Assembly (NCBI GenBank): GCA_004551485.1
Contig: SBLD01000007.1
Span: 1-64,000, forward strand
Direction of reading: 5' to 3'
DNA from: Billgrantia azerbaijanica
GTDB taxonomy: Bacteria > Pseudomonadota > Gammaproteobacteria > Pseudomonadales > Halomonadaceae
DNA: 64,000 bases
Shown: positions 18,604 through 29,516 of the stretch, one piece after another
Position numbering within the stretch: position 1 is the first letter of the stretch
How the letters are laid out: each line of letters opens with the position of its first letter
The notes under the pieces: generated by a model
Told to the model about the DNA's origin: nothing
Databases searched by the model: none
The model's input: the letters and a program-made list of their open reading frames with translations, nothing else
Position numbers and translations under genes: made by a program

Positions 18604-20382
18604 ATGCCAAACCCCAGCACAGCACCGCAGACCTTACTGATTGCTGTGGGTGCGGCGCTTGGTTTGGCTTATGCGCTCTGGTTATTGCCCTGGGAGTTCA
18701 TTACTGGTGTCAGCGAGTTTTGGCAACATGGCGACCCTGGTTCTCACGTCAGTGCCCTGCAACTCTATTTGCATGACCAGTGGCATTTCCCCGTCTTTTA
18801 CACGCATCGGCTTAACTATCCGGAAGGTGTTAATATTGCTTTCGCTGATGTCATTCCGCTGGCTGCGCTGCTGAGCAAACTATTTGCCAACAGTCTGCCA
18901 AGCGATTTCCATTATTTTGGTTTCTGGGTGGTTTTCAGCTACGCGTTGCAGGCTGCAGCAGCTTGCTTGCTGCTTGCCGCATGTGGTGTGCGTCGTTGGG
19001 CATGGCTGCTGCTTGGAGTAGGCCTGTTCCTGCTGGCGCCCGCTATGTTGTTTCGGGTGCATGCCCATATTGCATTGACGACGCACGGTGTGATTTTGCT
19101 GGGTCTGGTGCTCTACGTGGCCATGACCAAACAACGTATTACGCAAACGCAATCGTTGTGCTGGGCCGCGTTGCTGTTTGTTGTCTCGCTACTAATTCAT
19201 CCCTACCTGCTGGCGATGGTGGTGCCACTGTATATCGCGGGCCTCTGGGATAGGCAGCGACAGGCTCCGGTATCAGGACGAGTGCTTGTGCTGCAGAGAA
19301 CGGCTCTTTTCGCCACGCTCAGTGTGTTGCCAGTTCTCGGCGTGATGGGGGCGGGTGGCTACTTCGACAGTGGGGTGGCAGGACTCAGCGGTGGCGGTGG
19401 GTTCGGATTTAACTCGATGAACCTCATCGCTCCTTTGATCGGCGGCGAGTTCTTTCAGCCGGCGAGATTGACGACGGGCACTGATCCAGGCCAGCTCCCC
19501 ATGCCGTATGATGCAACGGGGGGGCAGTTTGAAGGCTACAACTACTTGGGGTTGGGAGTATTGGCGGCGACCCTGCCGCTCATGCTAATCCACCGTCGAC
19601 GCCTGGAGGCGCTCTGGCGCGCTCACCTAGGGCTGGTCCTGATACTGCTAGGATTGTTGATTTACGCGCTATCCTTCAAAGGCTACCTGGGCGATATAAA
19701 ATTGTGGTCGACAAAGGTGCCCTTTCCGCTTAGTGAACTGACCGACCAATTCAGAGCCAGCGGCAGATTCTTCTGGCCAGTAGGATATGTGTGGATACTA
19801 CTGGTAGTGCTTGGACTGCTTCATCTGCGCTGGCGCACAAGCCTAGTGACCTCGGCACTGGTAGCAATACTGGTGGTCCAGTGGTTCGATACCCGCCCGC
19901 TGCGAGATAGCACCTTGGGTACTCTTGGGCTGGTTCCGCCTCATCGGATCGATGACACGCGCCTGGTTGCAGCAGTAGATCATGCAAAGGCGCTCTATCT
20001 GTTCCCCACCTTTGGCTGTGGTGCACGCCCGTTTGAAGATATCGTGCCTCTACAGGTGATCGCCGCACAGACGCATACACCCTTCAATACGGGACTCATG
20101 GCGCGCGGTTTCGGACGCTGTGACGACAAGGAAAGGACCTTGGACAATGGGCTGGAACCCCATGCGGCCTACGTGTTTCTGCATAGCCACTTCAATAAGG
20201 AGGCGCTGGTGCGCCGTTTCGGCGAGAGTGTAAACACACGCTGTCGCAGCAGCCAGCCGGGCCTGGTTTGTGCGCCGCTGGATAGGCTTGCGCGAGACGG
20301 AGAGGCCGGGCAGGACAGACTTGGCAGTGCCATGCCGGGACAACGCAGAGCAAGTGCAGATATGCAGGAGAGAGGCCAATGA
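18604..20382 (+). CDS. Multi-pass membrane protein, GT-C-like glycosyltransferase (DUF6311-like)
   Basis: 592 residues with about ten hydrophobic segments and a soluble C-terminal part. After the first segment come GDPGSHVSALQLYLHDQWHF and LNYPEGVNIAFADVIPLAAL, features I associate with the DUF6311 group of GT-C membrane transferases that use lipid-linked sugars outside the inner membrane. It shares an ATGA overlap with the GT2 gene, followed by a small flippase, the layout of Gtr-type side-chain modification systems. Base composition is clearly lower in GC than both neighbours. The DUF assignment is from memory of the pattern; the membrane transferase role is inference from context. Confidence 0.72.
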   Translation: MPNPSTAPQTLLIAVGAALGLAYALWLLPWEFITGVSEFWQHGDPGSHVSALQLYLHDQWHFPVFYTHRLNYPEGVNIAFADVIPLAALLSKLFANSLPSDFHYFGFWVVFSYALQAAAACLLLAACGVRRWAWLLLGVGLFLLAPAMLFRVHAHIALTTHGVILLGLVLYVAMTKQRITQTQSLCWAALLFVVSLLIHPYLLAMVVPLYIAGLWDRQRQAPVSGRVLVLQRTALFATLSVLPVLGVMGAGGYFDSGVAGLSGGGGFGFNSMNLIAPLIGGEFFQPARLTTGTDPGQLPMPYDATGGQFEGYNYLGLGVLAATLPLMLIHRRRLEALWRAHLGLVLILLGLLIYALSFKGYLGDIKLWSTKVPFPLSELTDQFRASGRFFWPVGYVWILLVVLGLLHLRWRTSLVTSALVAILVVQWFDTRPLRDSTLGTLGLVPPHRIDDTRLVAAVDHAKALYLFPTFGCGARPFEDIVPLQVIAAQTHTPFNTGLMARGFGRCDDKERTLDNGLEPHAAYVFLHSHFNKEALVRRFGESVNTRCRSSQPGLVCAPLDRLARDGEAGQDRLGSAMPGQRRASADMQERGQ

Positions 20383-21290
20383 TCAGCTTGGTAGTGCCGG
20401 TATTCAATGAGAGTGCCAGGATTGAACAGAACCTGCTGAGCATCCTGGCAAGTATGGAGGGGGTAAACATTTCTTGTGAACTGATCGTGGTGGATGATGG
20501 TTCACAGGATGACAGTGTTCAGGCGATTGAGCGCGCGATGCAGCGTGATGAGCGTATTCATTTGCTGGAATTTACGCGAAATTTCGGAAAGGAAGCTGCG
20601 GTATATGCAGGCTTGGAGCATGCCAGCGGCAGTGCAGTAATTGTTATGGACTCGGATTTGCAGCATCCGCCCGATCTGATTCCTGAGATGATTCAGGCTT
20701 GGAAGAATGGAGCCATGGTAGTTGAGGGAGTAAAGCGTGATCGTGGCGACCGCGGGAGGAGCAGGCTTATGGCCAAGCTATTCTACGGGATGTACCGGAG
20801 GTTTTCCGGATTCGATATCGAAGGACACTCCGATTTCAAGCTTCTTGATCGCCAGGTGCTTGATCTATATTTGCAAATGCCGGAGCGCTATCGCTTCTTT
20901 CGTGGATTGGTGAACTGGCTGGGGGTTGAAAGCCATGTGCTGTACTTCGATGTGCCGGAGCGAGAAGCCGTCGGCAGTCGGTGGCAGTTTGTCGGTCTGA
21001 TTCGCTATGCGATCAACAATATCACTGCTTTTTCCACCATACCCTTGGCCCTTGTCACATTTATGGGTAGTCTGACAGTTTTGTTTGGATTCTTGCTTGG
21101 TGCTATTACCCTTTATCAGAAGTGGGTCGGAACTGCTGCGGAGGGCTTTACGACACTGAATATCCTGTTATTGATTCTCGGTGGTGCTATAATGATCAGT
21201 CTCGGAATTATAGGGCACTATGTTGGTCACGTTTATGTCGAGCTGAAGTCTCGCCCTCTTTATGTAGTCCGGCCAAGAAGGAAGCCGTGA
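20379..21290 (+). CDS. GT2 polyprenyl-phosphate glycosyltransferase (GtrB/ArnC-like)
   Basis: 303 residues. N-terminal GT-A domain: SLVVPVFNES, ELIVVDDGSQDDS, FTRNFGKEAAVYAGL and the metal-binding MDSDLQHPPDL (DxD-like). The C-terminal third has two membrane segments (STIPLALVTFMGSL and ITLYQKWV to GHYVGHVYVE). This is the GtrB/DPMS pattern that makes undecaprenyl-phosphate-sugar at the inner leaflet. It overlaps the membrane transferase gene by four bases and lies one base from the flippase gene. Confidence 0.9.
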   Translation: MISLVVPVFNESARIEQNLLSILASMEGVNISCELIVVDDGSQDDSVQAIERAMQRDERIHLLEFTRNFGKEAAVYAGLEHASGSAVIVMDSDLQHPPDLIPEMIQAWKNGAMVVEGVKRDRGDRGRSRLMAKLFYGMYRRFSGFDIEGHSDFKLLDRQVLDLYLQMPERYRFFRGLVNWLGVESHVLYFDVPEREAVGSRWQFVGLIRYAINNITAFSTIPLALVTFMGSLTVLFGFLLGAITLYQKWVGTAAEGFTTLNILLLILGGAIMISLGIIGHYVGHVYVELKSRPLYVVRPRRKP

Positions 21291-21291
21291 G

Positions 21292-21630
21292 ATGCAGTTG
21301 CCTTGGCTCATGGCGCTGGCTATCCTGCTCAATGCCTCTGCGCAAGTCACCATCAAGCTCGCCGGGCAAACGGGTATTGATCGCACCGGTATCTACCAGT
21401 GGCTGTCGCCTTGGCTGCTGCTCGCCCTAACCTGTTATGGCCTGAGTTTCTTGTTGACTGTTAAGCTCTATGCAGTCAACCCCCTCTCGGTGGTCGCGCC
21501 ATTCATGGCTGCTTGTATTTTCCTGCTGATCTACGTGGCAGGCGTCATGCTTTTCTCAGAAGCCATTACGTGGCAAAAGACACTTGGTCTGACCTTTATC
21601 ATCATTGGAATACTGTTCTTGTCGCGCTGA
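21292..21630 (+). CDS. Small four-helix flippase (SMR/EamA-like, ArnE/ArnF-like)
   Basis: 112 residues with four membrane helices and family positions such as LNASAQVTIKLAG and WQKTLGLTFIIIGILFL. Small multidrug-resistance-fold proteins of this size next to a GtrB-like enzyme flip undecaprenyl-phosphate-linked sugar to the periplasm. Here it replaces GtrA as the flippase of the cassette. Drug efflux is the alternative but context argues against it. Confidence 0.8.
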   Translation: MQLPWLMALAILLNASAQVTIKLAGQTGIDRTGIYQWLSPWLLLALTCYGLSFLLTVKLYAVNPLSVVAPFMAACIFLLIYVAGVMLFSEAITWQKTLGLTFIIIGILFLSR

Positions 21631-21714
21631 GAGTGGGAGGCGTATGCCAACCAATACTTTGGTATCACATGAAAGTGACGCTGCTTAATGATGAAGTCTA
21701 CTCATTCACAGGAT

Positions 21715-24700
21715 ATGCCGACTCTGCAAGCACTCTCCGGCATTCACCAGTTCGCCATCACCTGTGCCAGCGGCGATGGCATCACCAATGGCATGCTGTT
21801 CACCCAGCGCCTGGTGCGCGCCTGTGGTCTGCCCTCCGAGATCTTCGTCATCGACGTACCGGACGACATGCGCCGGCAGGTACGCCCTTACCAGGAATTC
21901 CAGCCGGCCGCCGATGACCTGCTGCTGATCCACCACGGCAGCGGCAATCCGCTGGAGGAGTGGCTGCAGGCGCTGCCCTGCCGCAAGTTGCTGGTTTATC
22001 ACAACATCACGCCGGAGCGTTTCTTCCCCAAAGGACACCCGGCCATCCCGGTGCTGCGTCACGGCCGCGAGCAGTTGAAGCGCTGGCACCGCTGGCTGGA
22101 CGGCGCCCTGGCCGACTCCGATTTCAATCGCCGTGAGCTGCTCGAGGCCGGATTCGCGGCCGCGCACACCCGGACCCTGCCGCTGCTGGTCGATCTGCAG
22201 CGTCTGGCACCGGGGCAGCCGCTGAGTACCGCGCCGCCGCTGGTTCCGGCCGAGCACCCCGAACAGGCCGCCTACCGCCTGCTGTTCGTCGGTCGGCTGG
22301 CCTACAACAAGAACCAGGCGGGGCTGATCGAGACCCTGGCGGAAATGCGCCAGCGCAGCCACTGGCCGATCACCCTGACCCTGGTGGGCGGCGGCGAGGC
22401 CGGCACCCGCGAGCGCCTGGAAGCCCACGCCCAGGCGCTCGGCGTGGCCGACGCCGTGGTCTTCACGGGCAAGGTCGGCGACGACGAACTGCGCCGCCAC
22501 TATCGCCAGGCCGATCTCTACGTGAGCCTGAGCGAGCACGAGGGCTTCGGCATGCCGCTGATCGAAGCTATGGCCAATCGCCTTCCCGTGGTGGCCTACG
22601 CCGCCCAGGACAGCAGCATCGCCGACACCGTGGGGGAGGGCGGGCTGCTGCTCAACGGCGCCGACCCCGAGGTGGCCGCCGCCGCCGCCCTGATGGTGCT
22701 GACCAACCCCGGCCTGCGCGCCAGCCTGCTCGATGCCCAGCGGCGCCACCTGGAGCGCTTCGACCCCGTCTGCCTGCTCGACCGGCTGCGCGAGATCCTC
22801 GCGGAGTGGGGCATGATGCTGCCCGCGCCGTCCCGTGCCCTGCCCGCGGCGCTGCCCGAGGAGCGGCGCTGGCGCATCGAAGGGCCCTTCGATTCGAGCT
22901 ACAGCCTGGCGCTCGTCAACCGCGAGCTGGCGCGCGCCCTGCAGGCGGCCGACGGCGAGGGCCAGGTAGCCCTGCACAGCACCGAGGGCGGCGGCGACTT
23001 CGCCCCCGATCCCGAGTTCCTGGCCGCCGAGCCTGGCCTGGCGGCCGCCAACGCGCGCGCCGCCGAGCCCGCCTGGTACGACGCCACCCTGCGGCTGTGC
23101 TATCCGCCGCGCACCACCGAGCTCGATGCGCGCCACCGGCTGATCCACAGCTACGGCTGGGAAGAGTCGGTCTTCCCCCACGAGCACGCCCAGGCCTTCA
23201 ACGCCCGGCTCAGTGCCGTCACCACCATGTCGCGCTACGTCTCGCGGACGCTCGCCGACAGCGGTGTCGGGCTGCCGCTGCCCGTGGTCGGCATCGGCAC
23301 CGACCACCTGCGAGACGTCACGCCCGACCCCGCCGCCCTGGCCGCCTGGCTCGACCCGGCCACCCCGCCGACCGGGGCGACCTTCCTGCATGTCTCCTCC
23401 TGCTTTCCCCGCAAGGGAGTGGACGTGCTGCTGGCGGCCTGGTATCGCGCCTTTCCCGAGGCCGGCAACGCGGCCTGCCTGATCCTCAAGACCTTCCCGA
23501 ATCCGCATCACCGGATCGAGCAGGACCTGGCCGACTGGCAGCGCCGTCATCCGCGGGGAGGCCGCGTGGTGCTGATCAACGCCGACCTCTCCGCCGCCGC
23601 GGTACGCGCCCTCTACCAGCGTGCCCACGCCCTGGTCGCGCCCAGCCGCGGCGAAGGCTTCGGCCTGCCCATGGCCGAGGCCATGTGGTGCGACCTGCCG
23701 GTGATCACCACCGGCAGCGGCGGCCAGCGCGACTTCTGTACGCCGGAAACGGCATGGCTCATTGACTACGACTTCGCCCGCGCCCGCACCCACATGGGGC
23801 AGTTCGCCTCGGTCTGGGTGGAACCGCGCGTCGAGCACCTGGCCGAGCTGCTGGCCGAGTTCGCGCGCCGTCACGCCGACGGCAGCCTCGCCGCCTGGAC
23901 CGAGCCGCGTCGCCGCGCCGCGCGCGAGCGGGTGGCGGGCCAGCACACCTGGGCGGCGGCCGCCGAGCGCACCCGCCGCGCCGTCGCGGCCCTGGAGCGG
24001 CAGCCGCTGCTGACGCCCCGGCCGCGCATCGGCTGGGTCAGCTCCTGGAACAGCAAGTGCGGCATCGCCACCTACTCGCGGCTGCTGACCGGTCCGGCAC
24101 TGGCCAACCAGGTCCGGGTACTGGCCAACACCGATGCCGAGCTCACCGCCGAGGATGAAGCCTTCGTCACGCGCTGCTGGCAGCAGATCGCCCCCGACGG
24201 CCAGGGCGGTTTCCTCGAAGACCCGCTGGAGACGCTCCACGCCGCGATACGCGAGCACGACCTGGACACGGTCGTCATCCAGTTCAACTTCAGCTTCTTC
24301 GGCCTCGCGCCCCTCGCACGCCTGCTCGACAGGCTGCACGGCGAGGGCATTCGCACCCTCGTCTTCTTCCACTCCACCGCCGATGTCGAATGGGGCGGGC
24401 TTGCCAAGAGCCTGGGCGAGATGCGCGACGCACTGGCCCGCTGCGACCGCCTCATGGTGCACGGTGTCGACGACCTCAACCGCCTCAAGGCCATGGGCCT
24501 GGACGCCAACGCCACGCTCTTCCCCCACGGCGTGATGGCCGAGCCCGCCATCAAGGCGCCCGCCGACGCGCGCTTCCCCGCCCTGAAGGACAAGACCGTG
24601 ATCGCCAGCTACGGCTTCCTCCTGCCGCACAAGGGCGTGCACGAGCTGATCGAAGCCTTTGCCGAGCTGGCCGAGCGGCGGCCCGACACCCACCTGCTGC

Positions 24701-25172
24701 TGCTCAATGCGCTCTATCCGGCGGATGTCTCCGCCCACGAGGCCGAGCGTTGCCGGCAGAGCATTCAACGGCTGGGTCTCACCGAGCGGGTCACCCTGAT
24801 CAACGACTTCCTGCCCGACGAGCAGACACTGGGCTGGCTGCAGGCGGCCGACCTGCTGGTGTTTCCCTACCAGCACACACAGGAGTCCTCCTCGGCGGCA
24901 GTGCGCTGGGGGCTGGCCAGCGGCAGGCCGGTGGCCTGCACGCCGCTCGGCATCTTCGACGACGTGGCCGAGGCCGTGGCCTTCCTGCCCGGCACCGAGC
25001 CCGCGGCGCTGGCCCGGGGCATCGAACCGCTCCTGGCCGACGCCCGGCAGCGCGGGCGGCTGCAGGCCGACGCCGCGCGCTGGCTGGCCGCCCACGACTG
25101 GCGGCGCCTCTCGCTGCGTCTCAAGGGGCTGCTGACGGCGCTGGTCTGGCCCTCGCTCGAGGGCGGGGAGGG

Positions 25173-25176
<4 letters not shown>
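21715..25176 (+). CDS. Three-domain fused glycosyltransferase (GT4 x3)
   Basis: 1153 residues holding three GT-B modules. Module 1 (about 1-370): SGIHQFAITCASGDGITNGM, LFVGRLAYNKNQAGLIE, HEGFGMPLIEAMANRLP. Module 2 (about 385-750): NRELARALQAADGEG, SSCFPRKGVDVLLAAW, SRGEGFGLPMAEAMWCDLP. Module 3 (about 760-1150): IGWVSSWNSKCGIATYSRLL, YGFLLPHKGVHELIEAF, QESSSAAVRWGLASGRPV. Modules 1 and 2 keep the E-x7-E motif; module 3 has a diverged version. Such fusions, for example WbdA, build a polymer repeat processively. ATG 21715 is preferred because its N-terminus aligns with the GT4 protein at 17320; ATGs at 21688 and 21691 are also in frame. GC is high again, so it belongs with the older polysaccharide genes. 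Confidence 0.88.
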
Positions 25177-27029
<1,853 letters not shown>

Positions 27030-27049
27030 GTGGCGGCACAGGGAGAGGC

Positions 27050-27235
27050 GTGACCATCGACGGTACCGAGTACGACCTCGCCGAGCCTTCCGAGAACGCC
27101 CGCAACCAGGTGGTGAACCTGCGCGTCACCGACCAGGAGATTTCCCGCCTCAAGCAGCAGCTGGCCATCTACCAGACCGCACGCACCGCCTACGCGCGGG
27201 CGCTGGCCGAAGAACTGCCCAAGAAAGAGCACTGA
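27050..27235 (+). CDS. DUF6447-like small protein, paralogue 1
   Basis: 61 residues, starting TIDGTEYDLAEPSENARNQ and continuing VVNLRVTDQEISRLKQQLAI, with a helical C-terminal half. I associate this pattern with DUF6447, whose function is unknown. The two paralogues at 53949 and 57529 share the (V/I)TIDG-x-EY start and the NLR-x-T core. The GTG start at 27050 follows AGGGAGAGG. Its stop overlaps the start of the micro-lipoprotein gene. No signal peptide, so cytoplasmic. Confidence 0.8.
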   Translation: MTIDGTEYDLAEPSENARNQVVNLRVTDQEISRLKQQLAIYQTARTAYARALAEELPKKEH

Positions 27236-27306
27236 TGCGCGCCGTACTGATCGCCGCCCTGGGCCTCGCCCTGGGCGGCTGCGTGCCGTTCGTGCCGATC
27301 ATCTGA
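27235..27306 (+). CDS. Micro-lipoprotein, copy 1 (23 residues, ends CVPFVPII)
   Basis: A 23-codon frame with a complete lipoprotein signal: basic start MRAVLIAALGLALGG, lipobox LGGC, then CVPFVPII as the whole mature part. The ATG overlaps the DUF6447 stop by one base. A second copy at 55815 keeps the last nine residues GCVPFVPII while its signal sequence differs, which is the sign of selection on the mature octapeptide. Function unknown; it would be an eight-residue acylated peptide in the envelope. Confidence 0.7.
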   Translation: MRAVLIAALGLALGGCVPFVPII

Positions 27307-27649
27307 GTGCGCCGGATTCGCTGGCTGCGAGCCCAGCCGCGGTTGGGCGACGGGGCCAGCGGGACGGCGCCGTTGTCATGAGGCCATGGTCGTCGAGATG
27401 CCGCCCGGCCTCGGCAGCCATGGGCTTACAAGCAGGGGAGACAATTTCCGTCATCCTATAGGTTGACAAAAATCATCCTTGCGTATGAGATGGAATCTAG
27501 TAACAACGATAAACTGAGCTGAATGGGCGCCAGACCCATCGCCTGACGTAGGGATGCATCATGACCAGGATCGTCACTCCCACTTGGGGGAGCCGGTGTC
27601 GACGCTTGGCGTCTCCCCGCCGCCACCCGGCCGTCCCACAGGTGACCGC
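27307..27649. other. Gene-free stretch with a candidate promoter
   Basis: 343 bases between the micro-lipoprotein gene and a sulfotransferase remnant. Apart from the TTGACA-containing promoter candidate at 27463 I see no gene, repeat or terminator. Confidence 0.4.
27463..27491 (+). promoter_or_regulatory. Candidate sigma-70 promoter
   Basis: A perfect -35 TTGACA at 27463-27468 is followed after 17 bases by TGAGAT (27486-27491), or after 15 bases by TATGAG. It would transcribe the sulfotransferase remnant and perhaps the tail-collar genes. Confidence 0.4.
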
Positions 27650-27850
27650 ATGACCTTTCATTTCATCACCTGCCTGCCTCGGTCCGGCTCGGCGCTGCTG
27701 CGTCAGGCCCCATGCTTTTACACCGGCACGAACCGCGCCCTGCGGGGACTTCTGGCCAAGATCATCATCTGCCTGTGCAGACTGGCAAATTCTTTTCTCG
27801 AAGACGTCAGACGCCTTCCCTATGACCGAGTACCCGAGGGTTGGTCGTAA
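27650..27850 (+). pseudogene. Sulfotransferase remnant
   Basis: From ATG 27650 the frame reads MTFHFITCLPRSGSALLRQ and then PCFYTGTNRALRGLLAKII. This matches the start of bacterial sulfotransferases, where FHFISGLPRSGSTLL forms the PAPS-binding loop, but a few residues are missing after the loop and similarity ends after about 40 residues. The frame ends at 27850, whereas the family has 250-300 residues. I read it as a truncated, inactive fragment. Intact relatives sulfate sugars or peptides at the cell surface. Recognition rests on one short motif region. Confidence 0.5.
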
Positions 27851-27896
27851 CGCGAAGAGCGGTATCCAGCAACCAGACGAGTCATGGAGTGACGCG

Positions 27897-28643
27897 ATGA
27901 AACCAACCACCACAATAACCGCGACATGTCGTAAGAGCCGTTCGACAAGAGTGCCGCGCCTTGCCGCCGGTGCCGTAATGGCCGGCGCCGCACTGATGGC
28001 CTCCGTGCCCGCCCAGGCGACCTGTGATCCAGAACCCTATATCGGATCGCTCTGTATGACCGCCGCCAGCTTTTGTCCGGAGCACTATGTCGAGGCAGCG
28101 GGGCAGCTTTTGCCGATCAGTGACTATCAAGCGCTGGCTGCGCTGCTCGGTGATACCTACGGGGGGGATATGCGCACCACCGTGGGGGTGCCGGACCTGC
28201 GGGGCCGGACGCCCGTCGGGCTGGGGAGCGGAACAGGGCTGACCCCGGTCTATCGTGGCCAGAGGCGCGGCTGGGAGTCGGTGACGATGACTGAGCGGGA
28301 GCTGCCTTCCCATAGCCATGCGGCGGCCTTTCAACCGGATGGCGGAGGAGGCGTGCAGGTGACTATTCCAGTGTCCGGCAACACCAGTGGCAACCAGAAC
28401 GTGCCGGATGCCGGTCATAGCTACCTGGCGGGCTCGCCCGGGGGGCCCAATGGTGCCCAGATGTGGTCCAACACCATGAATCAGGTAGCGACCGTCAAAG
28501 GCGTCACCGCATCAGGCGGAGGTGGCGGTGGGACGGTGACTGTTGACAAGACTGGCGGTAACCAAGCGATCCCCACCGTGCCGCCGCAGCTGGGTATGCG
28601 CTACTGCATTGCCACTGAAGGGTTGTGGCCGCCCCGCCCGTGA
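27897..28643 (+). CDS. Exported phage-tail-collar domain protein 1 (MdpB-like)
   Basis: 248 residues with a long signal peptide (cleavage after ASVPAQA, near residue 41), then the collar-domain pattern EPYIGSLCMTAASFCPEHYVEA, QLLPISDYQALAALLGDTYGG, VPDLRGRTPVGLGSGTGL and SHSHAAAF, ending in a repeated Gly/Ser part. Collar domains occur in phage tails and in microcystin-dependent-type bacterial proteins; no other phage gene is near, so this is a bacterial secreted protein. Four to five Cys suggest periplasmic disulfides. ATG 27897 follows TGGAGTGACGC. Paralogue directly downstream. Confidence 0.85.
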   Translation: MKPTTTITATCRKSRSTRVPRLAAGAVMAGAALMASVPAQATCDPEPYIGSLCMTAASFCPEHYVEAAGQLLPISDYQALAALLGDTYGGDMRTTVGVPDLRGRTPVGLGSGTGLTPVYRGQRRGWESVTMTERELPSHSHAAAFQPDGGGGVQVTIPVSGNTSGNQNVPDAGHSYLAGSPGGPNGAQMWSNTMNQVATVKGVTASGGGGGGTVTVDKTGGNQAIPTVPPQLGMRYCIATEGLWPPRP

Positions 28644-28679
28644 CAGGGAAAACCAACAATAAGCCAATGGAGTGACGCC

Positions 28680-29399
28680 ATGAGGAAATCCCCTTTTTCG
28701 CTAACCCGCGTTGCCGCCGGAGCGGTTCTGTCCACCACGGTGCTGTTTTCCAGCATGCCCGCCCAAGCGACCTGCACCGAGGAGCCCTATATGGGCTCGC
28801 TCTGCATCACCGCCGCCAGTTGCTGTCCCCGCGGTTACGTCGAGGCCCAGGGGCAGCTTTTGCCCATCAGCCAATACACTGCCCTCTTTTCGTTGCTGGG
28901 CACCGTCTATGGCGGTGACGGCAGCACCTCCTTTGGCGTGCCTGACCTGCGCGGGCGCACGCCGGTCGGCCAGGGGACCGGAACTGGACTGAGTCGGGTG
29001 ATACCCGGCGAGCGTCGTGGGCAAGAGCGGCTGACGATGAGCGTCGCGCAGATGCCGACGCACAGCCACGCTGCGGCCTTTACCCCGAGCGGCAGCGGTG
29101 GAGGCGATATCGAGGTGACTATCCCGGTATCCGGCAACACCAGCGGCAACCAGAACGTGCCCGATGCGAGCCATAGCTACCTGGCGGGCTCTCCCGGTGG
29201 CCCCAATGGCGCCCAGATGTGGTCCGCCACCATGAGTCAGGTGGCGACCGTCAAAGGCGTTACCGCCTCCGGCGGCGGAGGCGGCGGTACGGTGACCATC
29301 GGCAACACCGGTGGCGGTCAGCCAATCGAGACGCTCCCGCCGCAGTTGGGGGTGCGCTATTGCCTGGCGGTGCAGGGCCTCTATCCATCGCGCCCTTAG
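28680..29399 (+). CDS. Exported phage-tail-collar domain protein 2 (MdpB-like)
   Basis: 239 residues, tandem paralogue of the previous gene, with the same ribosome site and nearly the same C-terminal 100 residues (PVSGNTSGNQNVPDA, YLAGSPGGPNGAQMW, QVATVKGVTASGGGGGG). Signal peptide cleaved after SSMPAQA. The N-terminal collar part differs more, for example SCCPRGYVEAQG. The conserved C-terminal half suggests a shared partner, the variable N-terminal half different tips. Followed by a terminator hairpin. Confidence 0.86.
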   Translation: MRKSPFSLTRVAAGAVLSTTVLFSSMPAQATCTEEPYMGSLCITAASCCPRGYVEAQGQLLPISQYTALFSLLGTVYGGDGSTSFGVPDLRGRTPVGQGTGTGLSRVIPGERRGQERLTMSVAQMPTHSHAAAFTPSGSGGGDIEVTIPVSGNTSGNQNVPDASHSYLAGSPGGPNGAQMWSATMSQVATVKGVTASGGGGGGTVTIGNTGGGQPIETLPPQLGVRYCLAVQGLYPSRP

Positions 29400-29412
29400 G
29401 TAGAGGTATCCC

Positions 29413-29433
29413 GGGGCGGCTTGATGCCGCCCC
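29413..29433 (+). terminator. Hairpin after the collar-protein genes
   Basis: GGGGCGGC (29413-29420), five-base loop, GCCGCCCC (29426-29433). Strong eight-bp stem, but only a weak T-tract follows. Confidence 0.5.
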
Positions 29434-29516
29434 GCATCGTTGAAATCGAGACCCTAAGCCGTTTCTTGCTGTTGTCGATATACCGATAAGGATCTTCCGA
29501 GGTAAAGGAGCCCAAC

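Noticed and set aside
27554-27850. Complete 98-residue gene starting at 27554
   Set aside because: The first 32 residues are unlike anything; only the part after ATG 27650 resembles a sulfotransferase start, so I annotate a remnant.
27897-29399. Prophage segment
   Set aside because: Only collar domains are present, both with bacterial signal peptides, and no integrase, capsid or other tail genes are near.
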